A stretch of 64,000 nucleotides of DNA from the NCBI GenBank assembly GCA_016934855.1, contig JAFGSA010000053.1, forward strand, positions 1 to 64,000. The letters run 5' to 3'. Position numbers and translations under genes: made by a program. Origin of the DNA: Elusimicrobiota bacterium (lineage in GTDB: Bacteria; CG03; SLGR01; JAFGSA01). This document shows positions 63,157 to 64,000 of this stretch, one piece after another. Position 1 is the first letter of the stretch; every line of letters starts with the position of its first letter. Under the pieces are notes generated by a model. The model saw only the letters and a program-made list of their open reading frames with translations, was not told the DNA's origin and ran no database searches.

Positions 63157-64000
63157 ATGAAGATAATTGACAGCCTGCGGTACGGGTACAGGATGAAGCT
63201 GACTTTTTCCATAGCATGCGTGGGGCTTGTCATGATGACGGCTCTTGTTATAGTAAGATATAAACTGCTGCAGGATATCCTCTATGAAAAAACCGATGTC
63301 AGGATAAACAGTATAGGAGCGCTAATCGCAAGTGATTTAAAAGAAGATTATGTTGATAGGGAATTCATAAATCTGCAGGAAAGAATAAATTCATTGACCA
63401 ATAAATCCAATATTTCGTTTATCTCACTTATGGACGGAGATAATAAGGTCCTGTATTCATCCATAGAGGAACTGCCTGGCAGGGAAAACGCTGTCTTCGA
63501 CACTTCTACAAATATCAGGAAAAACATAAGTGGTTTTGTAAAGTCGTTTCCGGTTATGGATAAAAGCGTAAATATCGCAACTGTACAGATCGGATTTGTC
63601 CTGACAGATTTACCAAGGGACCTGAGCAGGATATTCAAGACATCGGTTATTATGAGCACCTTTGTCGTGCTGATAATAATAGCGGCTGCCTGGCTGATTT
63701 CCGGAGGTTTTGAAAAGCCTTTAAGGGGCATGTGCGCCGTAACACAGAAGGTGGCTGCGGGGGATTTCTCGGCCAGAGTATCTGTAGAGAACCGGGATAT
63801 TATCGGAGAGCTCGGGATGGCGCTGAACAAGATGATAGAACAGATCGGCGTGCTGACAGCGGATCTGAATAAAAAGATTAAAACGACGGATATAAAGCTC
63901 GAAGAGAAAACAGTGCATCTAACCGAACTGAACAAGGAACTTACCAAGAGAACGGAAGAGCTGGAGATATCCAACAAGAAACTTCAGGAAGCGGATAAAC
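63157..64000 (+). CDS. HAMP-domain membrane receptor, probably histidine kinase (5' part)
   Basis: Open to the window edge: 281 codons visible. AAAAAGGAA lies before the ATG of MKIIDSLRYGYRMKLTFS. A first membrane segment (about 15-33), a periplasmic sensor (35-165) and a second segment (about 168-190) are followed by HAMP (about 192-245, FEKPLRGMCAVTQKVAAGDF). A coiled coil (KLEEKTVHLTELNKELTKR) then starts, of the kind that leads into HisKA domains. The catalytic part is outside the window, so it could also be a diguanylate cyclase. Confidence 0.8.
   Translation, partial: MKIIDSLRYGYRMKLTFSIACVGLVMMTALVIVRYKLLQDILYEKTDVRINSIGALIASDLKEDYVDREFINLQERINSLTNKSNISFISLMDGDNKVLYSSIEELPGRENAVFDTSTNIRKNISGFVKSFPVMDKSVNIATVQIGFVLTDLPRDLSRIFKTSVIMSTFVVLIIIAAAWLISGGFEKPLRGMCAVTQKVAAGDFSARVSVENRDIIGELGMALNKMIEQIGVLTADLNKKIKTTDIKLEEKTVHLTELNKELTKRTEELEISNKKLQEADK

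Noticed and set aside
1..64000. tRNA, rRNA or CRISPR array
   Set aside because: No TPsiC-type GGTTCGAATCC box in the intergenic gaps, no rRNA-like sequence and no regularly spaced repeats were seen.

Overview
The window is a gene-dense stretch of a diderm (Gram-negative-type) bacterial chromosome with about 45 protein genes. I see no rRNA, tRNA or CRISPR array. Outer-membrane biogenesis genes are prominent: LptF/LptG permeases, a LolC/LolD lipoprotein exporter, two TamB-like proteins, a TamA/BamA-like barrel, a SprA-like giant barrel and two TolC-like channels. Several genes more often described elsewhere sit beside them: McsA-McsB-ClpC, three GH57 glycosidases, a Y1 transposase with a DnaA-like tail and an ATP-type PfkA. 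Codon use leans strongly to ATA and AGG. The combination suggests an uncultured PVC-side lineage such as Candidatus Omnitrophota. That placement is inference from gene content, not from a marker phylogeny.

Layout. 0-2.2 kb: lptF-lptG on the minus strand. 2.3-9.1 kb: Y1 transposase, SprA-like protein and comF. 9.2-19.3 kb: lysS, lolC, lolD, a BCAT-type aminotransferase, mcsA, mcsB, clpC and ptsI. 19.3-27.2 kb: a 1699-residue TamB-like protein, a DksA/TraR protein, and a phosphate/PII group (DUF47, half-size PiT, PII-like, unknown membrane protein) behind a structured leader. 27.3-35.8 kb: a TIM-barrel protein, then padR-tolC-RND-alkD-TraB/GumN-membrane protein, mostly overlapping. 35.8-45.3 kb: an RRM protein, pfkA (minus strand), a second RND-OMF pair, YggT, ferredoxin, a metallo-beta-lactamase-fold protein and a MASE3 sensor kinase. 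45.3-53.3 kb: a TamB/TamA pair, CorA and a short pyruvate kinase. 53.4-62.1 kb: a LysW-like zinc ribbon, a DUF2934 protein and an alpha-glucan module (glycosyltransferase, three GH57 enzymes, a GT35-like protein). 62.1-64 kb: MarC, a small lipoprotein and the start of a HAMP-type receptor that runs off the window.

How the genes work together. The envelope genes cover LPS export, lipoprotein release, outer-membrane assembly and efflux. Both RND pumps sit next to an outer-membrane channel but lack an adjacent periplasmic adaptor gene. McsA-McsB-ClpC looks like a complete arginine-phosphorylation degradation module, with the substrate-recognition residues kept. PfkA, pyruvate kinase, PtsI and the alpha-glucan genes point to storage glucan and glycolytic metabolism.

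The most unusual gene is the GT35-like protein at 58.7-60.4 kb. It keeps most glycogen-phosphorylase motifs, but the lysine that should bind PLP is an arginine.

No gene-free stretch exceeds 300 bases. The longest, 37114-37381, is 268 bases and holds a perfect 16-bp palindrome and a promoter. Start codons were moved from the longest open frame where a Shine-Dalgarno site, signal peptide or family alignment argued for it.
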